From positions 1 through 64,000 of the forward strand of contig JASANC010004227.1 of assembly GCA_030248135.1 (NCBI GenBank): DNA of 64,000 nucleotides, written 5' to 3'. Source of the stretch: Theristus sp. LFF4_11 (Eukaryota; Nematoda; Chromadorea; Monhysterida; Xyalidae). The position numbers were made by a program, and so were the translations under genes. The first letter of the stretch is position 1, and every line of letters starts with the position of its first letter. Below the pieces are notes generated by a model. That model ran no database searches. It was not told the DNA's origin and saw only the letters and a list, made by a program, of their open reading frames with translations. Shown here one piece after another: positions 9,712 to 21,426 of this stretch.

Positions 9712-12311
9712 TTACGTGTTTTTGGTGGTGGTCATCGAAGTGGCATCACAAAATTCTTTTCTCCTTTGCGATGTCTTGCGTCCGGGTCAATTGAACAACA
9801 CAAAATTATCAAGCGGTGAAATCAGTGAAACTAGCATTGGTGGTGCTTCTCTTTTTTGCTGTAAAAAGGTGTATTTTTACCATAAATGGTGGCGCGCTGA
9901 GTGTCAATTGCAAAAGGTGAAACTGTTTCGATTCTTTCCGCGCGCAATGCTGATAGTTGCACAAAGCAGAAAGACTGAAAATTAGAACAAGCTAACTTAT
10001 GCAGAATGTAAGTACCGTATGATAGTTGGAGGAGTTTTTTATCTGCAGTGGTTCTGACAAATCTGACAATGACTTTCTCTGAAACTAGAATTATTTTGAA
10101 AGCCGCGCGCGTGTTCATGCAAGATCACCTGACATTTTGTAAAAAATAAACAAAAATAAAATGAAGACAGCGCGTCAACTGTAACACAACCTGCCAACAA
10201 CATTTTGGCCATGCATTCCGTGTTTCACCCGATGTGTTTTTACGCGTTTGGCACAGCAAACTGTATGCAGCCTGATACACATTTTTTGAGCGACCAACGA
10301 AAACATATAGTGTGTGCCGCACAGACACAAGCACAACAAGTGTAGGCCACGTTGTGTGTGTACACTTTGTGGCTGTGTACACACACACGTCCTGCATACG
10401 TTATTGCGAGAAAACTACTGTGCATTATTACGACGGGTTTGTAAAAACAACCGATTCACAACACTATGCAACGAATAGCATGTGTTTGTGTGTGATGTTG
10501 TCAACTTCTGTATGTTGTCCACACGCGCGTGCCCGATATGACATCAGAATGACTCGCGTAAAAGTTACATTTTTCAAATGTTGTGTTTTGAACAGCACTC
10601 GACACTTGTTTTGGTGCCAGGTCAAGTGTCCTTCTAGCTGTAATTGATACAATGTATGTTGTATCAGTTGGGGAACATTAAGCACGCACACGAGTTGAGT
10701 CTTCACAGGGAAGGGATAACTTAAATGTATGAGTTTTTATTTGGACGTGGTCATCCATCCCATCCCCCGCTGCAAAAAAGAAATCTTGCTATTCCGACTC
10801 TATTTGGATTCTTAATCCTATTCCCCAATCCTATTTTGAATCCAAAACCTATTCCCATGATCCAACTACTATGAGCGCAAGGCACGAAAAACAAAAGAAA
10901 TACCGTGTTGATCGTATGCCATTCCAACATCCTTTTTAAAAATCTTAATAATATTTCGAAATTTCGAATCCTATTTCAAATGTTAATCCTAGTCCCAACC
11001 CAATCCTATTTCGAATCCTGTTCTTGTTCCCAATCATATAGCTAATCCTATTCCTGTTCCAAATCCTATTTCCAATCCTATTCCAATTTCCAGTCAGTAT
11101 TATTTTTCCAAAGATACTTTTCGATTTGGCTTCCTCGGAACATGCTAACTTACCGGGAACCTTTTTTGGCAGTACAAAACTGACGATACAGGTTCACAAA
11201 TGTTAAAAATAAGCAAAATCAGAAGCATTCCTTTTTGATGTTGTTTTTATTTTCATACTTTATCAAGCCACGCCGAACTGCACAACGTGCGTCAGTTTCA
11301 CAGAGTACAATGTATCGCAGACGTTTTGTCTGAATTACCCCAGGTTTCCCGGTTGCCATGGTTTTTCAAAGGGAAAAAGATGCAGCTTTGGCCATCTAAT
11401 GAAAATATTGTTTTTGTTCTTCGTTTGCAGCAAACAACACAAAATGCTGGTGCACTGTTTCTTGTGTAACATCGGGAATCAGAACAGACCTACGCACTTA
11501 CACGCGAGATGAGCGCAGCGAGCACACTGAAAGAGGTCAACACTTTGGTTAAAAGTTTGTTGACCAAACAAATTGTTAACGAAAGCGTTGACGTTATGTT
11601 TCAGTGCATTTGGCGCGTGCAAGCCACATGAGCGCCGTTTGGTGGAGCAACACAGATCGCGCAATGGAACACTGAGTTGAGAAAAGCGGAAAACGAAAGA
11701 AAAGAAATAGAAACGCAAAAACGCTAAAGCGCGCTGAAAAACGCAAAAAAAACGCATGAGAATGTGCGAGCATATGAAGCGCGAATGAATTGTGTTACAC
11801 AAGATAAAGGGCACACGACATTTAAAATTACAGAATCACTGCTTTTTTGTTGATAAAGCGCAAAAGAGGCTGAAAGACAAAATTTCACTTGCGCTTCTCG
11901 CCAGTTCGGCACGATTGCGAACTCGAACGCAATAATTTCACATCAATAATCAATAAAAATCAGCTGCATGTGAAACTTTTCTTGGCCTAAACCACATCTT
12001 TCCCGTCCCGTTTCTCATAATGGGGCGTCATTTTTTGACTCGAAAAAAGAACTGTGAAACCAAAGACGCCCGGCTTCCTCAAGTACAAAAATTCAGAATT
12101 AAATATCACAGGTAAACCTCAAAACATGGACGCTGCAGAACAAATAATAACAATCTGATAAATAAACGACTCTTTTCTGTCTTGTTAAGCGGGATAGCCG
12201 CGGGGTGGGCTGTTTTACAAATGTGAATAAAAATTTAAAACAGGAATTATTGCAATTAGGGACACACACATGAACACATACAGACATAATCATGGTTTAT
12301 CAAAACATTCA
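9712..12311. other. intergenic, no supported gene
   Basis: Head-side flank of the acyltransferase gene and tail-side flank of the Rab-binding/Ig gene. It holds scattered AT-rich DNA and a degenerate AATCCTATTCC tandem array (10801-11092), but no exon pair with matching phase and motif. Confidence 0.6.
10801..11092. repeat. degenerate tandem array of AATCCTATTCC-like units
   Basis: More than ten imperfect copies of an 11-12 bp unit (AATCCTATTCC, AATCCTATTTC, AATCCTGTTC and so on), interrupted in the middle by about 90 bp of unrelated sequence. Confidence 0.75.
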
Positions 12312-15300
12312 TCAAACATCGTAAACAAGCTCTTTATTGAACAGTTGCAGTGGGTTTGACGCAGTGACTGGCGCGGGACCGTTCATCTTCGTTTGCTCGT
12401 TGAGTTTCCTTCGTTCAGGGTGGACCTCAAAACCAGTAAAGTGTTCAGTTCTCAAAACAGACAAAACAACACAAGGCAACATTGTTTGCTATCATAAACC
12501 TACCGAGACTATACATCGAGTGCTGCACCGACCGATGCGGTTCACAGCAACGGCGGTATACTGACCGCTGTCCGAAACGCGACACTTGCGAACGCGAAGC
12601 ACCCACGTTCCTTGGCCGTCATCGGCTGTACAAAAAACGTTTTTTTAAAAAATTTATTCCTTTTTGATACAATTAAAATTATCGGTCAAAGGTTGCCGGT
12701 GTACATACTTGTGAAAAATCGACGCGAATTCTGCACCGGTTGATGCGCCTTGTAGAACATGACACGCGGCACCGGGTAGCCGAGCGTTTTACAGCTGAGC
12801 AGGAAGTCGGTCCTCTCGGCGCAGACGACGTCGTCCAGCAGATCACAGAACGCCGGAAGGTCGCCCGCTAAGTCGCGGTCTGAGTGTGGCATGTTTTCAG
12901 ACGTTTTTGGACAGTTTGAAAAGAAGGTTTCTGTGTTTTTCTTTGAACTCTTGGTCGCACAGTGAGCAAGATACAGTGAGTTCGTGGCCCTTTTGCCGTC
13001 GTCGATACATGCAATTCGCAGTGTGAGTGGTGCCAAAAGTGATATCCCATCTGAATGCAACGTGCCAACAACAGTCAACTGAGCGCAGTCCTTTGCCACC
13101 GAGACATCGTTCACAGCGACCACCACCAATTGGCCGGCGTCAGACGGTCGCAGGTCAAAGATCGACAGTTCGTGGCAGCCGTGCTCGTTGGTGGAGTACG
13201 ACCGAGGTCGAACGATTCGGTGACGACCCTGATCCTTGATTTGACCGAGCTCGTTGTACCAGAACACGTCTGATTTCAGAAAGCACAAACTGGAATATTT
13301 GCAATTTTGGTCTTTGTGATTTATTCGCTGAATCTTCACGCTGCTCACCAATCGGCGGCGTACCACGAACGGCACATTTGAACGTGGCAATTTGACCGGC
13401 CTTCGCAACCGTCCTCTTTGGCGTCAACTCGGTCGTTGGTCCCTCAGCGGAAGTGTCCCTCTGGAGCGCGACATCCGCGTGTCGAAGCGAGGCGGCTGAT
13501 TTCGATTTCGACATCTTTCGATCGCTGCTGTTATCAGGCGCAGTTGTCGACTTGGAAGGCGTGGGAAGCGTTGCAAAGTCGGGCGCCTCGTACGGATCGG
13601 TGGAACCCCACACGGTCGGGCTTACCCTGGTTTTGGTTGAATGCAAGTCGGGAAATTTTGTGAAATCATAACTATAGCGTGCTTTTTCTCACGTCAAACT
13701 GCCGGAGCCGTCACCGAATGACGACGTAGACTCCACTCGAGCCGAATCCCTTGGTGCATCGGTGGACGTCAAATCAACGAGGGACATTGAGAGTGGCACG
13801 CGATGAGAACTCTGCGGTCGGCTGGCACCATCCGGCAGGTTTTGCTGATCACGCGACTGCTGAATGAATTCATGCGCTATTTTCAGATGTTTCATTGATT
13901 AGTAAACCTGCAGAATGTAGGTGGATATCTCACTTTCAGGAACCAATTTTTGCCCAAACTCGCTGAGACGCTCGATTCGTCATCGTGCCCGTAAACTGAG
14001 TTTGGCACGTAGCCCACGGGCTGGATTGGCGGTATCGGCACCTACAGTAAGTGATGCAAAACAACAATGGTTGCGCAATATACGAACAATGTTCACTTGT
14101 TTGTTTTTTGTGTTTACTTGGACATAGCAAACTGAGAACAAATTTCGGAATAACAAGAGACATGTCTCGACTCGTGATTTGCCTCGTGCACAAGATTGTA
14201 TTTCATCTGTCCTTTCGTGTCATGGAAGCCACAAACCAACCGTGTGTTGTTGCAGATGTTGCTCAGCGACCTCAACAATGTCCGAGTCATGTTCACTCTC
14301 AATCGCCGTCCTCACTCGCTCCGGTGTCCCAGGGCGTGCGCTCTCAACCGCGCTCTTCGGCCGGTGATCCCGTCGTTTCGGTTGTTTGTGTCGTGCGTGC
14401 GGCTCCGCCGTTTGCGCTCGGGGCATGCCACTTTGACTGCGAGGCTGCATCAATTCCGTCGGCCGTTCGTGCCCCAGCAGAGTGGGGTCCGAGTGACGTT
14501 TGTCGTTCGCTCCACCACTCACCGACCACTCATCGGCGGCACGTCGAAAATACGCGTCATAAATGTCGTCCGGTGGTCGTGGTCGAGTGGCGGTTTGGCG
14601 GTGAACGTTGCTGACGGCAGACGGTGACGCTCTGGCCGGCAGCTGTTTCACTTGGTAACGAGATTGTTGGCTGGCTGCAGGATCGCAGGGTGGTTGGTGT
14701 GCCGGCACAAACACAAACACATCGTCACTGCCGACGGACGTGCGAGCTGCGTGCGGCTGCTCCTCTCGCACGAACGAGCCCTCAACAGTGCCACTGGAAT
14801 AGGTTCGTGGGCGAGCTCTCGCATCGACTGACTGTGCCATTTGCCGTTGCTGTTGATGCTGTTGCTGTTGTGCTTGTTGACGTTGCAGTTGTGCCTGTGT
14901 TTGCTGCTGCTGTTGCGGTGAACTGCGTATGATCTTGCGGAACACCGGACTTCGGTTGTTCGGCGTGCGGTGGACGCGTGCCGAGCGCTCGAAGCGTTCC
15001 ACCGCCGTTGGAGGACTCGTCTCCGTGCGCCGATCGGCGGTGCAGCTGCCGTTGCTGTCTGATGCGCGTGGATGACGCTGCTGCTGATTGTTCGCTGGCT
15101 GGTGCATTCGAATCCGAGAAGGTGGTGCCGGCGATGGTGGCGTTTTGTTGACGACCGGCATCTTTGACGTTCGAGGTTTCGGGATCGGTTGGAACGGTTT
15201 GTCGTTGGTTGGCTGGATGACCGGTTGAGCGGAGTGACTGGCCGGTGCGTGCACGTCCGCATCAAAGGAGCGCTGCGAGACGGAACTGTCCGACAGCTGC

Positions 15301-17069
15301 TGCAGTTGTTGCATGCTGGCCGATTTGCTGACACCGACCGTCGGAAACAGCTGCACGATCTTCTGCTTCAGCTCGCGCGTTTCATCGCTGTCGACTGTGT
15401 CTGCTTTCTGAGCGATCGGTCGCAACAATTCCGCCTGCTGCGTGGATGCACCGGAGATTTTCGGTGGAGGAGTGAGCTCCGGAGTGATGCTGTTGTTGTA
15501 GTGGTTCGAGTTTGAGTGTGACTTTAGCGATGACTGCTCTCCGTTTTGTTCTTCGATTTCGTTAGACGCATTCTCATTGGTTTCATGGTGGATTTGAATC
15601 GTCGGCATTGGCTCTTCGCTGGTTACAGTGCTTGCGGTGGCGATCGACTCTTGACTGTTCTGATGAATTGGTGCCAAGGGAGGAAGACGTTGCTTGGTGG
15701 TGTTGCGGATCTGAACAATAACCTTTGCAATTTTTATTTAAAAATAAAGTTTTTTTGCAGTCTTGATATTACACAACAACAATTGTTAAATTCATTGAAC
15801 CGTTGCAATGAACGCCACTGCCAACAGAGCTGCGTACGTGGTTGGACACGATCGAGCAAAGCTTGACTCAATTTTGTCGATCTAAAAAACACAAAATAGT
15901 TAAATTTAAAATGGAAATCACTTAATCTTAAAATTTGCAAAAGTTCGATTGTCTAAATGCACGTACGACCAGTCTCGCACGCAGCAACTCGGCCGTCTTG
16001 CGACAGAGCACGTAAACAAACTGCAGGTCCGTCTCCTGGAGAAACGTTCGCTCCAGCTCAAGCAAACTGCTGCCGACTTGAATGTCTGCAGTGATCGCAA
16101 TGTTCGGTTTGAATGTCAGTTGAAGGTAGAGGAGCGTAGAATCCAAATTGGACACAATGAAAAGAACGATAATGTCAAAAACGAATATTAAAAACCGTCA
16201 AATTCGACGTTCACTGGCGTGTCGTTCAGCGGAATACTCGCCTTCGGACACAACGACTGCTTCACCACGGCTTCCAGGTGCACCCGTCTCAACCAGTCGA
16301 TTGGCAGTGAGCTTCCTGGAAATGAGAAAAATCAACATGCAATCGAAATCTTTTCTTTTTCGAATTCATGAATGAAACTTACCATTCTCATCCAAAGGCA
16401 CATCAGAAACGATGAACTTCTGGTATCCAAATTGGTTCTCTTCAAACGGTACAAGCTGCCGGAATTCCTGCTCAGTTGACTGTAGCTTTCTGAAATCAGA
16501 TTTCTTTTGATTGTGAGGCAGTCACACACTGATTGATTTGATTAACAGTCATAATAATAATAAAAAACGCGCTAGCAGTCCGCAAAACAGCAACGTTTGC
16601 ACGGACTTTTTCGCCGCGCACAGACTGCACGTCGGATTCGTCGTGTTCTCAGCGGCGTTCGCAGCAGCGCACTCGACGCACATCGAGTAATCGCAGTGCT
16701 CGCATCGGAAGCCGCGCTTGAAGAACCGTGGCAGGCGGCCGCCGCACAGCGCGCACACCGAGTTGTTGTCAAAGTCGAGCTGCTCAACGATTTCCTTCTG
16801 CTGTTCAACACGGCGCTGTATTCGGCTGGCTAATGTTCTGAAAAGCGGAGAAGATGTGTTCGGGCCTTTTTTGGAAGCAATTTGGAAAACAGTTTGGCAG
16901 AGATGTAGGAGGAGCAGGAAACATTATTAAAATAAGTAATATGTAACAAAAATAATTAAAGACGAGAAAATTTAATCAGCATCGACCTAAAATCGTGCCC
17001 AAATCGAGCTCGAAACTCGAGATCAACCGCCTCGATGCTACAGCGCTTTTCAAACTCTTCACGTTCCAT
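12312..17069 (-). CDS. FYVE-type Rab-binding zinc-finger protein with two C-terminal Ig (I-set) domains
   Basis: Exons (minus): 17069-16987, 16837-16607, 16489-16383, 16315-16196, 16085-15967, 15881-15801, 15710-14241, 14041-13934, 13859-13693, 13626-13349, 13269-12709, 12625-12504, 12425-12312; about 1186 aa, phases consistent throughout. Residues 56-101 form CxxC-13-CxxC-4-CxxC-13-CxxC after a charged helix, as in the FYVE_2/RabBD finger of melanophilin, MyRIP and Slp-type Rab effectors. A long low-complexity middle (exon 7; Gln-rich near residue 510, many PP/PK motifs) follows. Ig1 is at about 895-990 (TFKCAVRG ... FWYNE ... LRPSDAGQ) and Ig2 at about 1060-1149 (LLSCKTLGYPVP ... SDSGQYTAVAVN). 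Both Ig domains lack the second Cys (Val and Ala instead), as in cytoplasmic titin-like Ig domains, so a cytosolic Rab or membrane-to-scaffold linker is inferred. The exon 11 interdomain stretch (about 75 codons) might hide a cryptic intron. Weak joins: 16196/16085 and 15967/15881. Confidence 0.75.
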
Positions 17070-17074
17070 TGCTT

Positions 17075-17080
17075 CTGAAA
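17075..17080 (-). promoter_or_regulatory. splice acceptor 5 nt upstream of the start codon (trans-splice or 5'UTR intron)
   Basis: TTTCAG stands directly before AAGCA-ATG of the Rab-binding/Ig gene. I found no convincing upstream exon. It could receive a spliced leader or end a 5'UTR intron; the PDE8 gene shows the same layout (31701-31706). Confidence 0.4.
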
Positions 17081-17914
17081 ACACGACACATGTGTGTGGT
17101 TTTCAGCATTTACACTGCTTCAAGCGACTAATCTATCAGAGACATGAGAGAAATGCACATTTTAGTACCACACACATAAAGTTTTAAAAAATTGAATTTT
17201 TTTCATTACTGATGACGCCGAGACCGCACGACACCAGTAGCAATCGTAAACCATGTTAAAATAATCCGACAAAAGCCTTTGAACATGATTCAGCGTTTGT
17301 CTCTTGCGTGATGCTTCATGGAAAATAAATTCCAAACGGGATGCATGAATAACAAACAGAAATGGAGAGAACCTTTGGATTCGTGTGAACTTTCAACTAA
17401 AACTTCGAAAGCTTTTGTGTTCGGTTTTAGAATTAAACGGTTCCCAAGGAAAAGAACAACCACATTACTACTGTTTGTTGATTTTCAATAGCGCTGGGCT
17501 GGAAGAACTTTTCAGAAACAAAACTTCTAGCTTGGAAAAAGGTCGAAAAGACAGGGCAGGTATTGGGTTGGTATTGAATTTGATTTGCCATTTTGTGCAT
17601 GCCAAGGCAACAAACAGCGTGGAAGGGTTTCAGCATAGCAATGGAGCTTCTCTTCATTCCCACCCAACCATGCACAACATACACACAAACAGTGCATTGA
17701 ATTTTTGAAACTACAGTTTTCGGATTTTGATTTCAGATTTTGTACACAAACGAGCAGGTAAGCGAAGCGTGTTTACAATAAAAGCTGCATGGAAAGCGGA
17801 TGGTATTTTTCATTCCGTGTTTGGGTATATTATGTCTCCGCTTAGAACAAAATGGATTATTTCAGATTCAATTTATTCACACGGACATACACATACAGTT
17901 CGTTCGTTCGTGTG

Positions 17915-18047
17915 TACAGTCGGAACTATAAATTACAGACAATCCGTTGAATGGTTGGTGATCACGCAATGCTTGCGCTTTCGCTGTGCTGGCATCGCTG
18001 TGGATGTGGAGACTGTCCTGCACAGAAAGCATGCATCACGTGACTCA
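17915..18047. mobile_element. truncated CAGTCG-ended MITE, homologous to 57542-57660
   Basis: It begins TACAGTCGGAACT and follows the 57.5-kb element through GAATGGTTGGTG and GCACAGAAAGCA to GCATCACGTGAC. It then loses similarity, so the right terminal repeat is missing. Confidence 0.6.
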
Positions 18048-19250
18048 TTTTTGATTTCCGACAAGTTATTGTAAAAATGAGACTTCAAAAAAACTTGAAA
18101 AAAAATTAAAGAACTTTAAAAATGCGCTTCCGCTACCGGTAACAACCGTCCACGTGGTTTTGTTCATTTTGGGCAACCAATTAACAATTTGTTTACAAAC
18201 ATCATGGGTATGACCCGACAACAACAACAAACACGTTTACGCTGAACCTGGCTTGTTTTTGTGTCTTATCATTTTTTGTTGTCAGTGCAACACGCAGTTT
18301 TTTCAAACAGTTGTATGGGCACCAACCCTTCTTTTGTTGCTTCCGCGTCTGTGTTTGAATTTTTTTCACAAGCAAAGTCTTTTCAAGTTTCCAAACTTCA
18401 TTCAGAGCTTTTACTTATACAAAATTACTTAAATTTTGAATGGGGAGTGAAACGAATTCGAATTTTAAAATCTAAGTTTTTAGCATGGAAACTTTGGTGC
18501 GTTTTCGCTTCAAGTTTTTGACCGCCCCCCACTCACCTTCAATCTCCAACCACAAGTCCACTTGCCGCGTGATGCATCAATATTAAAAGTAGTAATGTGT
18601 ATGTGCAGTAACGGTGGCGGTCCAGCCCTGCTAGGGTTCCAATTTTTTTAAACTTTTTGTCGACTACCAGATTTTTCTCCGGCATTTTGAATTTTTTTAA
18701 ATTAATTAAGAAAATATTAATTTTTTATTTAGTTTTTTAGTTTAAAAAAATTGGGATTTTTCGTTTTTTTTCGAGCCGTGCTCATCGATCTTTGACCTGA
18801 AAATAGAAATTCTGCCTAAAACAAAGTCAACAGGAAACTCTGGGCAAAAATCATAAAGTCACTTTCAATGGAAAGTGTCTTTTGGCGCATTTTCAGATGA
18901 AAGAAAATACAATTGAAATTGAAAGCCTAAGAAAAGCCAAGCCTGGCTGGCTGGAGCTTTAGCGCTTGCAAATTCAAGTCTGGTCTCTGGTCTACTCAAA
19001 AACACTTGAATTTTTTTCAGAATACTTTGGTGCGTTTCGTCGGTGCAGCATCGTAGTGCGTGCACGCGGAGCGGGTTTGCTTTGCGGCAAACGCCGACAC
19101 AAAACAGATTGTTGAGTTTGAGCCAATTCAATTTGAAAATACTCCTGAAACTGAAGTTACTGCCGTTTCAGCCAATAAAATACAATATTGGCGAATCAAA
19201 AAGAAAAGAACCGGTGCTTTGTGAAAAACTGAAATTGAAAATGACTGAAG

Positions 19251-21425
19251 GCAGTTCACACCAGGTTTCAATTTTTCTGTTTTGCTGAAAGCTTAAATGT
19301 AAAAAAACATGATTTTGACTTGGTCACCTCTGTATTTTCAAATATTGATGACAGACAAAAGTAAGACAAAGTACAGACAGTTTTTCAGCCTCCAAAAGGC
19401 CGCAAAGCGGTGCTGTCTTCGTTATGTGCTGGTGCGATTGCTGGCGCCGTCGCTAAAACCACCATTGCTCCGCTCGATCGGACGAAAATCAATTTTCAAG
19501 GTACTTTCTTGTGTTATCGGTTTTGTTTTGTTCTGATGATTTCAGCCGTCAGTTTTCTTTATCGCAACAATTAGCCTGCTGAATTCATCAAACGCGCAAT
19601 ATCTCCGGCTGGCTTAGTGGCGTCATTGCGGAAAAGTAAGAGCTTTTGGCTGTTGATTGGTCACACTACACTGGTCAGGATATTTGCGAAACGCTGCGCA
19701 CAGCCCACTGTCGTCGTCGCTGTTGCAGTGTCGCAAACGCGCGGCTACTCGTTTCGACGTGCGCTGCTGTTCCTGCGCGAGTCGTGGCGCACCGAGGGTC
19801 CACTGGCGTTGTGGCGTGGCAACTCGGCGACCATGGCCAGGGTGGTGCCGTATGCGGCCATTCAGTTCGCCTCGCACGAACAGTGGAAGCACGTACTCCA
19901 CTGTGACATGCACGAGTGAGCCGCGCATTGTTGGTGGTTGTTATTGGTGATTGCTGCCAGCGATTGATGTCATCACCCCACTCCCCTGTCGCTCAGCACT
20001 TTGCACACCAACCAGTTAGCGAGCATCGAACTTGTGTACTTGTGCAATCCAGCTTTGTATGAATCCTCCAAATAGCACATGTGTAACCGAGCGTATTAGG
20101 AGGTGCAAACGGCGCGTGTGCTTGAATAAACCGCTTTGCCATGAGAGGCAGTCATGGTGTCTGAAACGTTTGGTCTTTCTGGAGTGTGTTTGCGCTTGAA
20201 TTCTGCCTCTCCGATCGAACTGCACTGGCTCACTGACTGCCAACGACGCTGTCCGTGTGTGCAGCTCCACGCCCGGCCGTCGTTTCATCGCGGGCTCGCT
20301 GGCCGGCGTCACGGCGGTCGTGTGCACGTTCCCGCTGGACTCAGCGCGCGCGCGCATGGCCGTGTCGCCAAAGTGCGAGTACTGGTCGCTGCGATCGGTG
20401 TTCGGGAAGATTTACACGATCGAGGGGCCCGTCGCGCTGTACAGAGGCCTCGTGCCCACGGTCGCCGGTGTGGTGCCCTACGCTGGCACCAGCTTCTTCA
20501 CGATGGAGACGTTGAAACTGTTGTATCGAAGTGAGCCTGCTTTCTCAGGGATCTGTTTTTAGTTTTTTCGGTAAATCGATTACTGAGTGGCACTTTATTG
20601 GCTCCATAAGGAAGAGAAATACAGAAGCAATGCCGTGAGCGTCGAGATGCAAGAATGCTCCATGAACAACGGTCGCGTGCAACGTGATCACCATCGTTCA
20701 AGTCAGAGGTCTTTTTGTGTTGTTTGCTTTACAGAAGAATTCAACGTGCAGAGGGTACCGGCGCACTACAGCATGATGTTTGGCGCGTTCGCGGGTTTGC
20801 TCGGTCAAACTGCTTCGTATCCACTTGACATTGTTAGGAGACGGTATGCAAAATGATGTTTTTGTTTGTTTTTGTCGGAAAAGTTTTTATGCTGCACTCT
20901 GAATGCCTGAATGACTGTGAAAACAGCAAACCGTGGTAACTTCAGTCACCCCCACGTTAAACAACTGGACTTTGGTAACGACTGGTGAGTTTCTGCAACC
21001 GGTAAAACTGGGGGGGGGGCCAAAAAACCTTTGCAGTGACTGAACGAATCGTGGATTCGATGTCGCACTGCACGCATTGCAGATCGTTTCAATGTTGTTT
21101 TCGTTTAAAGCGACTCATAATTTACTTTTGTTGCAGGATGCAGACAGGCCGCGGCCTAGAGGGCACCCGGAGTCGTAGCATCCTCGGCATTTTGCTGTTT
21201 GTCGCGCGCACCGAAGGCGTCAGGGAGGGTCTGTACAAGGGTCTTTCAATGAACTGGATCAAAGGGCCAATCGCCGTCGGCATCAGTTTCACCACGTACG
21301 ATTTTGTCGTGCAACAACTCAGGCTATTACCGATCTTTCGTGTCAGTTTTATTTTATTTTTCAAAGTTCCATTTGCAATTTTCTTGTTTGAAAGTGAGAG
21401 CGTCAGCGTTGTTCGACTGTTCTGA
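19251..21425 (+). CDS. mitochondrial carrier, SLC25A42-like (CoA/adenine-nucleotide type)
   Basis: Exons: 19251-19274, 19389-19500, 19729-19915, 20265-20530, 20735-20843, 21137-21425; phases agree, giving about 328 aa. All three carrier repeats carry the PX[D/E]XX[K/R] signature: PLDRTK, PLDSAR and PLDIVR. The first repeat reads [20 protein letters not shown], followed by [19 protein letters not shown], which matches the SLC25A42/CoA-carrier group rather than ATP/ADP carriers. That group exchanges CoA, dephospho-CoA or adenine nucleotides across the inner mitochondrial membrane. The first exon is only eight codons (MTEGSSHQ) and is the least certain part. The last exon may end at the stop 21423-21425, as listed, or splice from 21340-21343 across the hAT insertion to about 22990, which would leave the transposon in an intron. 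Confidence 0.88.
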
Positions 21426-21426
21426 C

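Larger units (their letters stand above)
17075..19250. other. intergenic between divergent genes, no supported gene
   Basis: Divergent promoter space for the Rab-binding/Ig gene (minus) and the mitochondrial carrier (plus). It contains a half copy of a CAGTCG-ended MITE (17915-18047) and a repeat shared with 5.0-5.2 kb (18770-18925). No coding exon stands out. Confidence 0.6.

Noticed and set aside
12868..13071. Cryptic intron between the two Ig domains
   Set aside because: Acceptor-like CTCAG at about 12888 has no donor of matching phase, and the region is open throughout, so it was left as coding linker.
14051..15515. Long plus-strand frames (187, 143, 102 and 108 codons)
   Set aside because: They mirror the GC-rich Gln/Pro-rich exon 7 of the Rab-binding/Ig gene on the other strand and carry no motif.
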